Below, piece by piece: positions 34,476-43,472 of a DNA stretch of 63,466 nucleotides. Source of the DNA: Clostridia bacterium. Lineage in GTDB: Bacteria > Bacillota > Clostridia > Oscillospirales > CAG-272. The notes under the pieces were generated by a model, which searched no databases, was not told the DNA's origin, and was given only the letters and a program-made list of their open reading frames with translations. The stretch lies in the NCBI GenBank assembly GCA_017482055.1, contig JAFUOH010000006.1:1-63466 (forward strand), given 5' to 3'. Each line of letters opens with the position of its first letter. Within the stretch, counting starts at the first letter, position 1. The translations under genes and the position numbers were made by a program.

Positions 34476-35210
34476 TTACTGTATGGCGTTGTCAAGCCAC
34501 TCGAGAGAGCGGCGCACCATTTCGTCACCGAGCTCCTTGTTCGCCTCGCGAGCGGATTCGGTGAACCAATGCTTGATGTCGTCGATACGATCAAGCTGTA
34601 CCGCTTCGGGATAGAGTGACATGAGAATGGAGCACTCGTATTTGCCTGCATGGTCGTAGCCTGTGGCGTTCTGAACCTCTGCAGACATGGTGGGGATGAC
34701 CTTGATCCATGAGAACGGATCGTCTCCGCCGCCGAGATTTTCATAGTAGGCGGCATAATTTTCGCTGCCCCACCAGCCCTCGCCCTGAGTTTTTTCAAGG
34801 TAACGCATGGTGGCACGCTTAGCCGCTTTCATATAGGAGAGGGTCATGGGCATCAGCGATTCCTGCTCGAACTGATGGTGGATAACGACATAAATATTAC
34901 GGTTGCCCGCAGAAAGAAGGCTCATGAAGATACCGTAAAGATACGCTTCAAACACGTCCTCTTCGATATGTACGGTGCCGCTCGCGGAGTCGCCTACTGC
35001 CCAGCTTGAAGGGGAATATGCGATGGAGGGCGCTATGATAATATCCTTCTTTTCGGCAAGCTTTTTTACAAGCCCTTCGGCAACGAGAGTGTCACAGCCG
35101 TATGAGCAGTGGGGACCGTGATATTCCACGGTGCCGCCTACGATAACAAGGGGCGTGCGCTTTTTTTGCCCTTCGTTGATCTCTCTTGGGAAGATCATGT
35201 TAAGTTCCAT
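34476..35210 (-). CDS. Creatininase-family amidohydrolase
   Basis: 244 aa. Family metal ligands are visible: Glu29 and His31 in GGTVEYHGPH, Asp40 in GCDTLVAEG, His111/112 in IHHQ and Glu192 in HAGKYECS. The usual N-G-H-G-G loop is replaced by IHHQFEQE. Family members open cyclic amides (creatinine) or act on formamidopyrimidine and related rings. The neighbouring creatinase-like gene makes a two-step amidine or lactam pathway thinkable; the substrate is not established. Confidence 0.82.
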   Translation of the reverse strand: MELNMIFPREINEGQKKRTPLVIVGGTVEYHGPHCSYGCDTLVAEGLVKKLAEKKDIIIAPSIAYSPSSWAVGDSASGTVHIEEDVFEAYLYGIFMSLLSAGNRNIYVVIHHQFEQESLMPMTLSYMKAAKRATMRYLEKTQGEGWWGSENYAAYYENLGGGDDPFSWIKVIPTMSAEVQNATGYDHAGKYECSILMSLYPEAVQLDRIDDIKHWFTESAREANKELGDEMVRRSLEWLDNAIQ

Positions 35211-35241
35211 AATTTAAATTCCTTTTACAAATGCAGCAGAA

Positions 35242-35279
35242 TCCTCCGTAAGGGCGATACATGAATCGCCCCTACAGGA
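35242..35279. repeat. Intergenic palindrome of the GGGGCGA type, copy 2
   Basis: GTAAGGGCGAT at 35248-35258 pairs with ATCGCCCCTAC at 35265-35275, flanked by TCCT and AGGA. It sits inside the operon between the creatininase-like and transducer-like genes. Related in sequence to the palindromes at 7790 and 49243. Confidence 0.6.
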
Positions 35280-35286
35280 GCAAATT

Positions 35287-35658
35287 TTATTCCGCGTATC
35301 CGAGAGTAGTGTAGTAAGCGAGATTAACCTGACGGTTATCGAGTCTTCCGTACTGGAGAACGATATTCTCGCTGGATACGACTTTCATTGCATACTGAGT
35401 CTCATAGGGAACCTCAAAGCCGCACATATCGGTTTTGTTGTTCATTCTGAAGCAGCGAACGCGTCCTGCACCGACTGTCCATTTGATATTGGTGTAAGGA
35501 GCCTTGTCGGTGAAATAAATCGTTACGTCGATTTCAGCGTCCTTGTCGCTGTCGTTTACGATGATGACCGACTCATGTCCCTTGAGTACGCCTTCACCTT
35601 CCTTGGGAAGCTCGCAGTCGGGGATGAGCCAAAGCTTTTTTCCAATACCTTTACACAT
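35287..35658 (-). CDS. Sensory rhodopsin transducer (ASRT)-family protein
   Basis: 123 aa from ATG 35658, overlapping the previous stop by eight bases. KLWLIPDCELPKEGEG, HESVIIVNDSDKDAEIDVTIYFTDKAPY, RVRCFRMNN and ENIVLQYGRLDNRQVNLAYYTTLGYA match the small beta-sandwich family typified by the Anabaena sensory rhodopsin transducer. No rhodopsin is present. The wider family has been proposed to bind small molecules, probably carbohydrates, which fits a sugar-degrading operon. Confidence 0.8.
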   Translation of the reverse strand: MCKGIGKKLWLIPDCELPKEGEGVLKGHESVIIVNDSDKDAEIDVTIYFTDKAPYTNIKWTVGAGRVRCFRMNNKTDMCGFEVPYETQYAMKVVSSENIVLQYGRLDNRQVNLAYYTTLGYAE

Positions 35659-36826
35659 CGAGCTCAATGATTCCCTTCTTTAAGTAATCGGTGTAGCTGT
35701 CAACACCGTCCTTGGTTATAGCACAGCCCTTTTCCCAGCGGCAGCCGAAGGTGTCACCGGAAATGAAGGTGTCTATCTGGAATGTCATATTCTCCCGAAG
35801 CAGATAATCGGAGCTGGTTTCCATCCAAGGTGCTTCGACCTCGATCATGCCTGTTCCATGACAGGGACCGTATACAAATCTGTCAGCCATGCCGTTTTCC
35901 TCGTAGAGCTTATAGAAGCCCTTTGCGACATCGCTTGCCATTACGCCTGCTTTAAGCTGCTGTTCTGTCCATTCATGAGCCTTGAGACAGAATTCAACGA
36001 TACGGCGGCGTTCACCCTCCAGCTTGCCCATTACTACAGGCAGACCGATGGAGGGAGAATATCCGTCGATCTTTGCGGAAAGATTGAGCTGAACGATATC
36101 GCCCTTGCCGATAACACGATAACCGGAACGGGAGATCGCGTGGCGTGTGGACGCCTCTGAGAATACATACATCGGGAGACCCTCATATTCTGCGCCCTCT
36201 TCATATATAACGCGCTGAGCAACACCCACCATTGCAAGCTCGGTAACACCGGGCTTCAGGCAGCGTATAACCTCATCGGTAGCCTTTTCGATAATGCGGA
36301 AGCCTTCCTTCATGCAGGCGATCTCGTTTGCGGACTTGATGGAACGAAGAGCCACCATAATATCGTTGCAAACCGTGATCTCGGCATCGGGATAGTATTC
36401 CTTCAGACCGTCAAGGATCGGAAGCGTACACTCAACATAGCTGCCGAGACCGATCTTGATCTTACTGCCGGAAACGCCGATAGACTTGAACACGTCGCGG
36501 AAGGTGTCAGCCTTGAGCTCGGGATAAGAGGGGTCTGCAGATTCTCTGAATTCGCGCAGAACGAAGATCTTGTCGAGCTTGTTTCTGTCTGCGCCGAAGA
36601 TCGCAGACTCGGGACCTACTAAAAGCGCCGCCTCGCCAGTTGCGGAGATGGCAACGCCCGCTCTTTCGAAAAGGGGCCAGAAGCCGCTGAAATAGCGTGC
36701 ATTTGCATAGTCGGATTCGGTGCTGACTACCAGCATAAGGTCAAGACCCTTGTCGCGGATGAGCTTGGCTGCTCTCTGTACGCGCTCGGCGTACTCACTG
36801 TCGGGAATACATACTCTTTGAATCAT
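35651..36826 (-). CDS. M24/creatinase-fold hydrolase with altered metal ligands
   Basis: 391 aa with the creatinase N domain (about 10-150) and pita-bread C domain (165-385). Of the five M24 metal ligands, the two Asp are replaced (QLNLSAKIDGYSPSIG: Asn248, Ser259) and the first Glu by Asp352 (FQIDTF); His323 and Glu365 remain. That pattern suggests a non-metallo enzyme like creatinase rather than an aminopeptidase. First gene of the operon; RBS GGAGG. Probable substrate: an amidine or guanidino compound, by analogy only. Confidence 0.8.
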   Translation of the reverse strand: MIQRVCIPDSEYAERVQRAAKLIRDKGLDLMLVVSTESDYANARYFSGFWPLFERAGVAISATGEAALLVGPESAIFGADRNKLDKIFVLREFRESADPSYPELKADTFRDVFKSIGVSGSKIKIGLGSYVECTLPILDGLKEYYPDAEITVCNDIMVALRSIKSANEIACMKEGFRIIEKATDEVIRCLKPGVTELAMVGVAQRVIYEEGAEYEGLPMYVFSEASTRHAISRSGYRVIGKGDIVQLNLSAKIDGYSPSIGLPVVMGKLEGERRRIVEFCLKAHEWTEQQLKAGVMASDVAKGFYKLYEENGMADRFVYGPCHGTGMIEVEAPWMETSSDYLLRENMTFQIDTFISGDTFGCRWEKGCAITKDGVDSYTDYLKKGIIELDV

Positions 36827-36858
36827 GGTAATGCCTCCAAATTATTTTATTTGTCTGT

Positions 36859-36887
36859 ATTGTACCATAAAACGTAGTATTTGTCTT
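36859..36887 (-). promoter_or_regulatory. Activator-type promoter of the creatinase-like operon
   Basis: Minus strand: -35 AAGACA (36887-36882, weak), 17-base spacer, -10 TACAAT (36864-36859). The weak -35 is overlapped by a direct repeat, as at AraC-activated promoters. Confidence 0.6.
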
Positions 36888-36925
36888 TACACAATCGTCA
36901 ATAATATTTGCACAATCTTCAATAA
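36884..36925 (-). promoter_or_regulatory. Tandem 21-bp direct repeat, probable AraC-type operator
   Basis: Two adjacent 21-base units, 36884-36904 and 36905-36925, agree at 18 of 21 positions; both contain CACAATC and end TCAATAA on the plus strand. The 21-bp period is two helical turns, as in araI1-araI2, and the proximal unit overlaps the -35 box by four bases. The AraC-family gene immediately upstream (36955-37797) is the obvious activator. Confidence 0.75.
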
Positions 36926-36954
36926 ATTTGATTAAATGCGAACTTGGCGGTGTT

Positions 36955-37797
36955 CTATAATTTGTTTTTGCGCCTATATTCCCGCGGCCTTATGCCGACA
37001 CGCTGCAAAAACAGCGTAGAAAAATAATGCTCATCCGATATGCATAGCTTGTCCGAGATCTCGCGTATGGGCATCTCTGTGCTTGCGAGCAGCAGCTTGG
37101 CGGATTCGATTTTTGCGCTCAGCAGATATTCATATGGAGTCATGCCGTAGTGCTTCTTGAATATGCGTATCATGCTTGATTTTGAAATATGGAGCCTCTC
37201 GGCAAGCTCGGTAAGATCCACTTTTTTATAAACGGATGCGTTCAGCGCCTCGCGGATGCGTCCCGCGTCGTTTTTCGTGCCGAGCTCCGAATGTATCGCA
37301 ATGGCGGAGATTATTTCGTGGACACAGTCGGCGATCTTATAGCAGGTATCCGCCGACATCTCGGCATTAAGCGCAAGCTCGGCGGCAAGGTCGAAATACT
37401 GCCGTATATCGGGTACATGGTATATACCGGATTTTATACGGTATGAGTCAAGGAAGGGTCTTATATAGCCGGCAATATAGTTTATCCACAGCTTTTGCCA
37501 GGGATTGTCGGGAAGTGCTCTGTATTCATGCGCCTCACCGCACCTTAATATCATCACGTCTCCCGCACTTGCAGTCATCCACTCACCGTCAATAAGGACC
37601 TCGCCCTTGCCTGATGTGACATATTCAAGGTCCACGGTCTTCGAGGTTGACAAGCGTGTGACATAATAATCCGCAAGCGGATAGGTTATGCCGATAACGG
37701 CTATTGCAAAAGGGATCTCATTATCCGGCAGAAACGCCGTGGCAGTTTCCTTCTGGGGATATTTGACACTGTAATTAAGATTTTTAAAATTGCTCAT
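36955..37797 (-). CDS. AraC-family transcriptional regulator
   Basis: 280 aa. N-terminal cupin sensor (VDLEYVTSGKGEVLIDGEWMTASAGDVMILRCGEAHEY) and C-terminal AraC domain (VDLTELAERLHISKSSMIRIFKKHYGMTPYEYL; IREISDKLCISDEHYFSTLFLQRVGIRPREYRR). It is encoded just upstream of the creatinase-like operon in the same direction and divergent from the GH2 gene. The tandem repeat between it and the operon is its likely target. Confidence 0.9.
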   Translation of the reverse strand: MSNFKNLNYSVKYPQKETATAFLPDNEIPFAIAVIGITYPLADYYVTRLSTSKTVDLEYVTSGKGEVLIDGEWMTASAGDVMILRCGEAHEYRALPDNPWQKLWINYIAGYIRPFLDSYRIKSGIYHVPDIRQYFDLAAELALNAEMSADTCYKIADCVHEIISAIAIHSELGTKNDAGRIREALNASVYKKVDLTELAERLHISKSSMIRIFKKHYGMTPYEYLLSAKIESAKLLLASTEMPIREISDKLCISDEHYFSTLFLQRVGIRPREYRRKNKL

Positions 37798-37910
37798 ATT
37801 TCACACCAATTTTGCGAATATTCTCTATTTATTTTTCTTTCATTCTATATTATAATTTATATAGTGTAAAAAGGCAATAGCTTTTTTAAAAATTTAAGGA
37901 GGAAAAAACT

Positions 37911-39674
37911 ATGGCAATAAATATTCCGCGCGCCGAGTATCCGCGTCCACAGTTTGTTCGCGGGAGTTGGGCAAACCTCAACGGCGAATGGGAGTTTTAC
38001 AACGATCTGTCCGCTTCGGGAGCTGACCGTGAGCTTTGGAAGTGCGAAAAATTCGACGGAACGATTACCGTGCCGTTCTGCCCCGAGAGTGACCTTTCGG
38101 GAGTGGGCTACAAGGACTTTATGACATCCGTGTGGTATGCAAAGAACATAGATGTGACTGCGGCACAGCTCGAGGGCCGTGTGCTCATCCATTTCGGAGC
38201 TTGCGACTATCTCACAAGTGTATATGTAAACGGAAATAAGGTTGGCACCCACAAGGGCGGCTACACCTCGTTTACCTTTGACATCACCGATTCGCTTACC
38301 GTCGGCGGCAACCGTATAGTCGTACACGCCCTTGACGATGTGCGCACCATGAAGCAGCCTGCGGGCAAGCAGAGCCGCAAGCAATATTCCTTTGGCTGCT
38401 ACTACACCAGAACTACCGGTATTTGGCAGACTGTATGGCTTGAATATGTGCCGGAAACCTATATCGAGAAGATTAAAATAACCGCAACAGATCTTGGCGG
38501 CGAGATTATGGTTGAAACTCATCTCAATAAATATGTCGCCGATGCTTCACTTAAGATCGAGGCATCCTTTGAAGGAAAGCCGATGGCAAGCCGGACAATC
38601 ACGCTTTCGGGCAAGGTCTCGCAGGGTACGTTCACCGTCAGCGAGGTTTATCCGTGGAACGTGGGTGAGCCCAATCTTTACGATGTTCGCTACACGCTTA
38701 TCATTGACGGCAAGGATGTCGATACGGCAGACGGTTACTTCGGTATCCGCAGAATCGACATCGACGGCTACAAAGTTCGCATAAACGGTAAGTCCGTTTT
38801 CCAACGCCTTGTGCTTGACCAAGGCTTCTATCCCGATGGCATCTACACTGCGCCCACCGATGAGGCGCTCGTGCGCGATATTGAATATTCCATGAACGCC
38901 GGCTTCAACGGTGCGAGACTTCACGAAAAGGTCTTTGAGGAGCGTTTCCTTTATCATGCCGATAAGATGGGTTACCTCGTATGGGGGGAATACCCGAATT
39001 GGGGTGTTGATACCAAGGATGTGGAGCTGCTTCATACATATTTGCCCGAATGGCTGGAGAGCATCGAGCGTGATTACAACCATCCTTCCATAGTCGGCTG
39101 GTGTCCATACAATGAAACATGGTCGAAGGATCAGCTTCACAGTAACGTATCAATGATAGCGCTTGCCACGAAATATGCCGATCCCACAAGACCTGTCATA
39201 GATGCAAGCGGCGGCTACCACGCAGGTATTACCGATATCTACGACGAGCACGACTACAATCAGGATCCCGCTGTTTGGGAAGAACGCTGCCGTGCTCATG
39301 CAAACGGTGAGTTCTTCAATAAGTATCTTGACAAGCAGGTGAAATACGACGGCAAGATGCCGTACATGGTAAGCGAGTACGGCGGCATTAAGTGGAATCC
39401 CGATATGGGTCAGGGAAATCGCGATATGAAGAAATCCTGGGGTTACGGCAACGCGCCTCAGTCCATGGAGGAATTCTGTGAGCGCTACTGCAAGATCACC
39501 GCGGCGATCATGGCAACGCCCAACATCATGGGCTTCTGCTATACTCAGATAACCGATGTCGAGCAGGAGCAGAACGGTCTTTACTACTACGACCGCTCCC
39601 TCAAATTCCCGAAGGAAATATACGACCGTATAAAGGCGACAAATACCGCCAAGGCGGCAATTGAAGAAGAATAA
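37911..39674 (+). CDS. Glycoside hydrolase family 2 enzyme
   Basis: 587 aa, no signal peptide. Sugar-binding domain (RGSWANLNGEWEFYND...VPFCPESDLSGV), immunoglobulin-like domain (about 185-270) and GH2 TIM barrel. The expected acid/base Glu is in GWCPYNET and the nucleophile in MVSEYGG. It could be beta-galactosidase, beta-glucuronidase or beta-mannosidase; the short form without a C-terminal jelly roll does not decide. RBS AGGAGG. Divergent from the AraC gene. Confidence 0.88.
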   Translation: MAINIPRAEYPRPQFVRGSWANLNGEWEFYNDLSASGADRELWKCEKFDGTITVPFCPESDLSGVGYKDFMTSVWYAKNIDVTAAQLEGRVLIHFGACDYLTSVYVNGNKVGTHKGGYTSFTFDITDSLTVGGNRIVVHALDDVRTMKQPAGKQSRKQYSFGCYYTRTTGIWQTVWLEYVPETYIEKIKITATDLGGEIMVETHLNKYVADASLKIEASFEGKPMASRTITLSGKVSQGTFTVSEVYPWNVGEPNLYDVRYTLIIDGKDVDTADGYFGIRRIDIDGYKVRINGKSVFQRLVLDQGFYPDGIYTAPTDEALVRDIEYSMNAGFNGARLHEKVFEERFLYHADKMGYLVWGEYPNWGVDTKDVELLHTYLPEWLESIERDYNHPSIVGWCPYNETWSKDQLHSNVSMIALATKYADPTRPVIDASGGYHAGITDIYDEHDYNQDPAVWEERCRAHANGEFFNKYLDKQVKYDGKMPYMVSEYGGIKWNPDMGQGNRDMKKSWGYGNAPQSMEEFCERYCKITAAIMATPNIMGFCYTQITDVEQEQNGLYYYDRSLKFPKEIYDRIKATNTAKAAIEEE

Positions 39675-39680
39675 ACAAGA

Positions 39681-39722
39681 CGCCCCCGCACACGGTCACC
39701 GTGCGCGGGGGCGAGCTTTGTT
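39681..39722. terminator. Bidirectional terminator between GH2 and GH38 genes
   Basis: A 13-bp GC-rich stem with one mismatch, 39681-39693 with 39701-39713, loop GGTCACC. Confidence 0.75.
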
Positions 39723-42106
39723 TAAAATTCAAGGAAGTCGGTATCTTTTACGCCGATCTCGGTAACGATAAGCGTTTTTACCGCTCCGTGGGGCATATGT
39801 ACGTCGAACTCGTGACCCAACAGCGAGACATGTACGTCGGTATCGCGCTCCTCGGTCTCAAGCAGGCGGATAACCGTGCCGCCCGTATCCTCGTGCGCCT
39901 TGACGGCGGTGGCTATCACGTTGCCTGCGGACAGTGTGATACCGGTGAAGCGGCAAGGGAGCGTGCCCTTGTGGAAGGTCTCGATCACATGCTCGAGCTT
40001 ACAGTTGAGCTCTGCAGCACGCTTTACGGTGTCTGCGACGGTTTTGTATGGGAATAAAGTGTATTCAAAGCTGTGTATACCCTGCTCCATGTACTCGCAG
40101 AATTCATCGCGATTGTCGCCGGCATAGTGATCGGCGTATATCGGACTGCGCAGCACCGTGAGGGAAAGGGTATTGCCCATAGCGTCAAAGCTGTGCTTCG
40201 AGTCGTTGGCTACACACAGACCGTGCGCGTCGTCACGCATGAGAAACCAGCTTCCGCAGACCTGCTCGGTGCCGTCATTCGGACGGCGGATGAAGCCGTA
40301 AGGTATCTCGCAGAGCACCTGCGGCACCATCACGTTGACGGGAAGCGAGAATTTGAGCATGCGGTGCTTTTCGCGGAAGTCTACCGTGGTTCTGACGGTT
40401 ATCACGTCCGAATCAGCGACGAGACTGTAGTCGCGGGTGATTATACTGTCTGCGAGCTTTTGCACACAGCGGACGGTTGTGCGGACGGGACCGTTTTCGA
40501 TGAGCTTTACCGTACCTTCGGAGCAGATATCGGCGGTGTCACGGAATTCTGTAACACCGTGCGCCCAGGTATCGCAGGACGTTTCATCGATGAGCAATGT
40601 GGAGCAGGCGTCGGTGAGCAGCTCGCGGTTGGCAGCTTTGTCATATATTGAAGCAAGCTCGCCGGTCGATGTGTCAAAGCGCAGACGCAGACGGGAATTT
40701 TCGATGGGAGAGTCTATGCAGGCAGAAGTGGCTGCACAAACGGCGGGGGATGGGACTTCGCGATACAGCTTGTAGACGGTGTAACCGAATGCGGGAACAG
40801 TCGCGTTTATAAGGGTGTGATATTTATCTCTTTCGTTGGTTTTTGAAGCACGTACCGGTTGGAATGGCACCTCTTTGCCGTCAAGGTCGCGGATTTTGGT
40901 TGGCTTGAAGGAAAACTCCACCGGTGCGCGTACCTCGTGTGACAGCGGGTTGAAGATTACAAGCGGTGTGCCCGTGCCGTTCGCGTCCACCCAATCCACA
41001 CCTCGCTTTGTCATCTTTATGACGGCATCGCCTACGGTATCGATATTCCACGAGATCTGCCGGAGCGCAAAATTCGTATTACGCTGGGCGATAGCGAGCG
41101 CTTCGCCGTGCGAATAGGCGGCATCGGTATAGGCTTCCTTTATGGAGCATCCGCAGATAATATCGTGGAACTGATTGAACAGCACGTTTTCCCATGCGCG
41201 GCGCAGCTCTGCGTGCGGGTACGGAGTTGACACGAGCGCTTTTGACAGCACCGAAAATTTTTCCGTGGAAAGAAGCCCGTTTTCAGAGCGGCGGTTATCG
41301 AGCTTGATTTGCGAGCAGGCACTGTAGCATCCTTTGGCATGATACTGAAGATCGTCGCGGACCACGGGAAGGTCCTCGCCAACCGAGTCAAAGTAGGTGT
41401 CAGGAGAGGAATAAACATAGTTCTCGCCGAGATTTTCCTCTATCCATTCAAGCAGCTCGATGGTGGGACCGCCGCCGTGATTGCCGACCCCGTAGAACGC
41501 CATCATATCGGTGGCGTCGGGCAGCTTTTCGACTTCCGCAAGCAGCTGCTTGTTCGACATAGCTATATTGTAGAAAAACGGTATGCGGTACGCTCTCACG
41601 CGGCTGCCGTCCGAGCTTTCCCAGATAAACAGACTTTGTGCAAGTTCCTTTTCGTGATTCCCCGGACGCATGAACACGTAGTTTTCGATTCCGCTCTGAC
41701 GGAGTATCTTCGGCAGGTTGCCGTTGTGACCGAAGGAATCGACATTGTAACCAGTTTTTGCGGTAATACCGAACTTTTTCTTGAAATAGCGCTGACTTAT
41801 GAGTGCGTGACGGGCGAATGACTCACCCTGCGGTATGTTGCAGTCGGGCTGAATGAACCAGCCGCCGACGATGCACCAGCGACCTTCCTTGACACGCTGT
41901 CGTATTTCACAAAACATTGTCGGATCGCTTTTTTCCACCCACATATAGTAAGCTGCGCAGGCGGAGGTGAAAATGTAGTGATCAAACTCGTTCATACGGT
42001 CAAGCGCCGAGCGGAAGGTGGCTTTGATCTCCGCAAATCCCTCCTGCCAGCGCCACAGCCAGACGGGGTCGAGATGCGCGTTCCCGATAAGATGTATTTT
42101 TTTCAT
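39722..42106 (-). CDS. Alpha-mannosidase, glycoside hydrolase family 38
   Basis: 794 aa, no signal peptide. HLIGNAHLDPVWLWRWQEG is the zinc-binding N-terminal motif, and the nucleophile Asp is in YNVDSFGHNG. The middle and C-terminal beta domains (from about 400) follow the GH38 plan. It removes alpha-linked mannose from oligosaccharides in the cytoplasm. RBS CGGAG. With the GH2 and hexosaminidase-like proteins nearby it suggests degradation of mannose- and hexosamine-containing glycans. No transporter is encoded nearby. Confidence 0.93.
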   Translation of the reverse strand: MKKIHLIGNAHLDPVWLWRWQEGFAEIKATFRSALDRMNEFDHYIFTSACAAYYMWVEKSDPTMFCEIRQRVKEGRWCIVGGWFIQPDCNIPQGESFARHALISQRYFKKKFGITAKTGYNVDSFGHNGNLPKILRQSGIENYVFMRPGNHEKELAQSLFIWESSDGSRVRAYRIPFFYNIAMSNKQLLAEVEKLPDATDMMAFYGVGNHGGGPTIELLEWIEENLGENYVYSSPDTYFDSVGEDLPVVRDDLQYHAKGCYSACSQIKLDNRRSENGLLSTEKFSVLSKALVSTPYPHAELRRAWENVLFNQFHDIICGCSIKEAYTDAAYSHGEALAIAQRNTNFALRQISWNIDTVGDAVIKMTKRGVDWVDANGTGTPLVIFNPLSHEVRAPVEFSFKPTKIRDLDGKEVPFQPVRASKTNERDKYHTLINATVPAFGYTVYKLYREVPSPAVCAATSACIDSPIENSRLRLRFDTSTGELASIYDKAANRELLTDACSTLLIDETSCDTWAHGVTEFRDTADICSEGTVKLIENGPVRTTVRCVQKLADSIITRDYSLVADSDVITVRTTVDFREKHRMLKFSLPVNVMVPQVLCEIPYGFIRRPNDGTEQVCGSWFLMRDDAHGLCVANDSKHSFDAMGNTLSLTVLRSPIYADHYAGDNRDEFCEYMEQGIHSFEYTLFPYKTVADTVKRAAELNCKLEHVIETFHKGTLPCRFTGITLSAGNVIATAVKAHEDTGGTVIRLLETEERDTDVHVSLLGHEFDVHMPHGAVKTLIVTEIGVKDTDFLEF

Positions 42107-42275
42107 TGTCGGTCTCCGTTTCTTTTTTAGTAGATTCTAACACGTGTGCGGAGTGATGTCAACCGGATTGGTAAATTATCCGAATTTGTGCGATAAAATA
42201 CCGAGGTTTTGCAACAAAAGAATGATCCGGCCTTGTTTTTTGTAGCTTTTCACAAAGAAAAATTTCCGATACCTA

Positions 42276-42304
42276 TTGACATTGCCGGCGATATATGTTA
42301 TAAT
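42276..42304 (+). promoter_or_regulatory. Consensus promoter of rplU-prp-rpmA
   Basis: -35 TTGACA at 42276-42281, 17-base spacer, -10 TATAAT at 42299-42304. Confidence 0.87.
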
Positions 42305-42310
42305 AAATAG

Positions 42311-42400
42311 CCGCTTGATTTGGACGGTCTTTTAATTTGCGCAAAACCGCGTAAAACCGACGTCAGCGAGTTCATGGCATAAGCCATTCAGAAAGTGAGG
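42311..42400 (+). ncRNA. Probable ribosomal protein L21 leader region
   Basis: The 90-base untranslated leader before rplU lies where Firmicutes carry the autoregulatory L21 leader RNA. Short pairings are visible (ATGGC with GCCAT at 42374-42386). I did not fold it against the family model, so the assignment rests mainly on position. Confidence 0.45.
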
Positions 42401-42408
42401 TGCTTTTC

Positions 42409-42720
42409 GTGTTTGCAGTTATCGTAACAGGCGGAAAGCAGTACAAGGTTAACGAAGGCGATGTTATCTTCATCGAGAAGCTCGATGTTGAGGCAGGAGA
42501 AAAGGTTACTTTTGACAAGGTGCTTGCTCTCTCCACCGACGACAAGTTCACCGCAGGCGCTCCCTATGTTGAGGGTGCAAGCGTTGTAGCTAATGTCGTT
42601 AAGAACGGCAAGGGTCCCAAGATCCACATCCTGAAGTACAAGTCCAAGAAGGATTCCAAGAAGAAGATCGGTCACAGACAGCCTTACACCAAGGTTCAGA
42701 TCGAAAAGATCGTTGGCTAA
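42409..42720 (+). CDS. rplU: 50S ribosomal protein L21
   Basis: 103 aa from GTG 42409, with GTGAGG eight bases upstream; an in-frame GTG at 42400 would add three residues but has no spacing for an [20 protein letters not shown] and the C-terminal [14 protein letters not shown] are L21 signatures. Binds 23S rRNA. Same transcription unit as prp and rpmA. Confidence 0.96.
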   Translation: MFAVIVTGGKQYKVNEGDVIFIEKLDVEAGEKVTFDKVLALSTDDKFTAGAPYVEGASVVANVVKNGKGPKIHILKYKSKKDSKKKIGHRQPYTKVQIEKIVG

Positions 42721-42728
42721 TTCTAAAA

Positions 42729-43085
42729 ATGACAAAGATAGTTTTTTATAAGTGGGATAACGTATTCTACGGCTTCAGCGAGCAGGGGCACACCGGTTAC
42801 GGTGAGTCGGGCGATGACGTTTTGTGCGCCGCGCTTTCGGCAATGACCATGCTTATAATCAACACTATTGAGGTGGCTTACGCCTCGGATGTTAATTATA
42901 CCATTGATGAAGAAACCACGGATATTAAAGTAGTCGCTCACGGTGCTCTCAAGGATTTTTGCGAGGACGAATGCAAGCGCTATGCGATATCGGGTCTTAT
43001 CCAGGCTTATTACTACCAGCTCAACGATATGCTCGAGGAGTATTATGATTTCCTTGATGTTGACGTGGTAGAGGAACTTATCTGA
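42729..43085 (+). CDS. prp: Ribosomal-processing cysteine protease Prp
   Basis: 118 aa. The catalytic His and Cys are in GHTGYGESGDDVLCAALSAM, the Prp signature. In S. aureus Prp removes the N-terminal extension of L27, and the L27 encoded next has that extension. Eight bases after rplU with little SD, so probably coupled. Confidence 0.94.
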   Translation: MTKIVFYKWDNVFYGFSEQGHTGYGESGDDVLCAALSAMTMLIINTIEVAYASDVNYTIDEETTDIKVVAHGALKDFCEDECKRYAISGLIQAYYYQLNDMLEEYYDFLDVDVVEELI

Positions 43086-43136
43086 CTTGTATTAAAAACC
43101 GAATTTCTCAAATAAGATAACGGAGGTAAGTTAACA

Positions 43137-43415
43137 ATGTTAAAGCTCAGCTTACAGTTTTTCGCTCATAAGAAGGGCGTCGGCTCCACTAAGAACGGCC
43201 GCGACAGCGAAGCAAAGCGTCTTGGCGTTAAGAAGTCCGACGGTCAGGCTGTAAAGGCAGGCAACATCATCATCCGCCAGAGAGGTACCGCTGTACATCC
43301 CGGCAACAATGTCGGCATCGGCAAGGATGACACCCTGTTCGCTCTCATTGACGGTACCGTCAAGTTCGAGCACATAGCAGGCGGCAAGAAGGCTGTCAGC
43401 GTTTACGGCGCGTGA
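43137..43415 (+). CDS. rpmA: 50S ribosomal protein L27 with cleavable N-terminus
   Basis: 92 aa. [20 protein letters not shown] carries the Prp recognition stretch LQFFAHKKG; cleavage after FF would leave AHKKG, the mature L27 start near the peptidyl transferase centre. RBS CGGAGG. Last gene of the unit, followed by a terminator. Confidence 0.96.
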   Translation: MLKLSLQFFAHKKGVGSTKNGRDSEAKRLGVKKSDGQAVKAGNIIIRQRGTAVHPGNNVGIGKDDTLFALIDGTVKFEHIAGGKKAVSVYGA

Positions 43416-43439
43416 GCCACGCACTCAGTAAGTACGATA

Positions 43440-43472
43440 AAAAATTCCCGCACAGTGTGCGGGAATTTTTTT
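43440..43472. terminator. Bidirectional terminator after rpmA
   Basis: AAAATTCCCGCAC at 43441-43453 and GTGCGGGAATTTT starting at 43457, loop AGT, T tract following. Convergent with the M56 peptidase gene. Confidence 0.88.
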
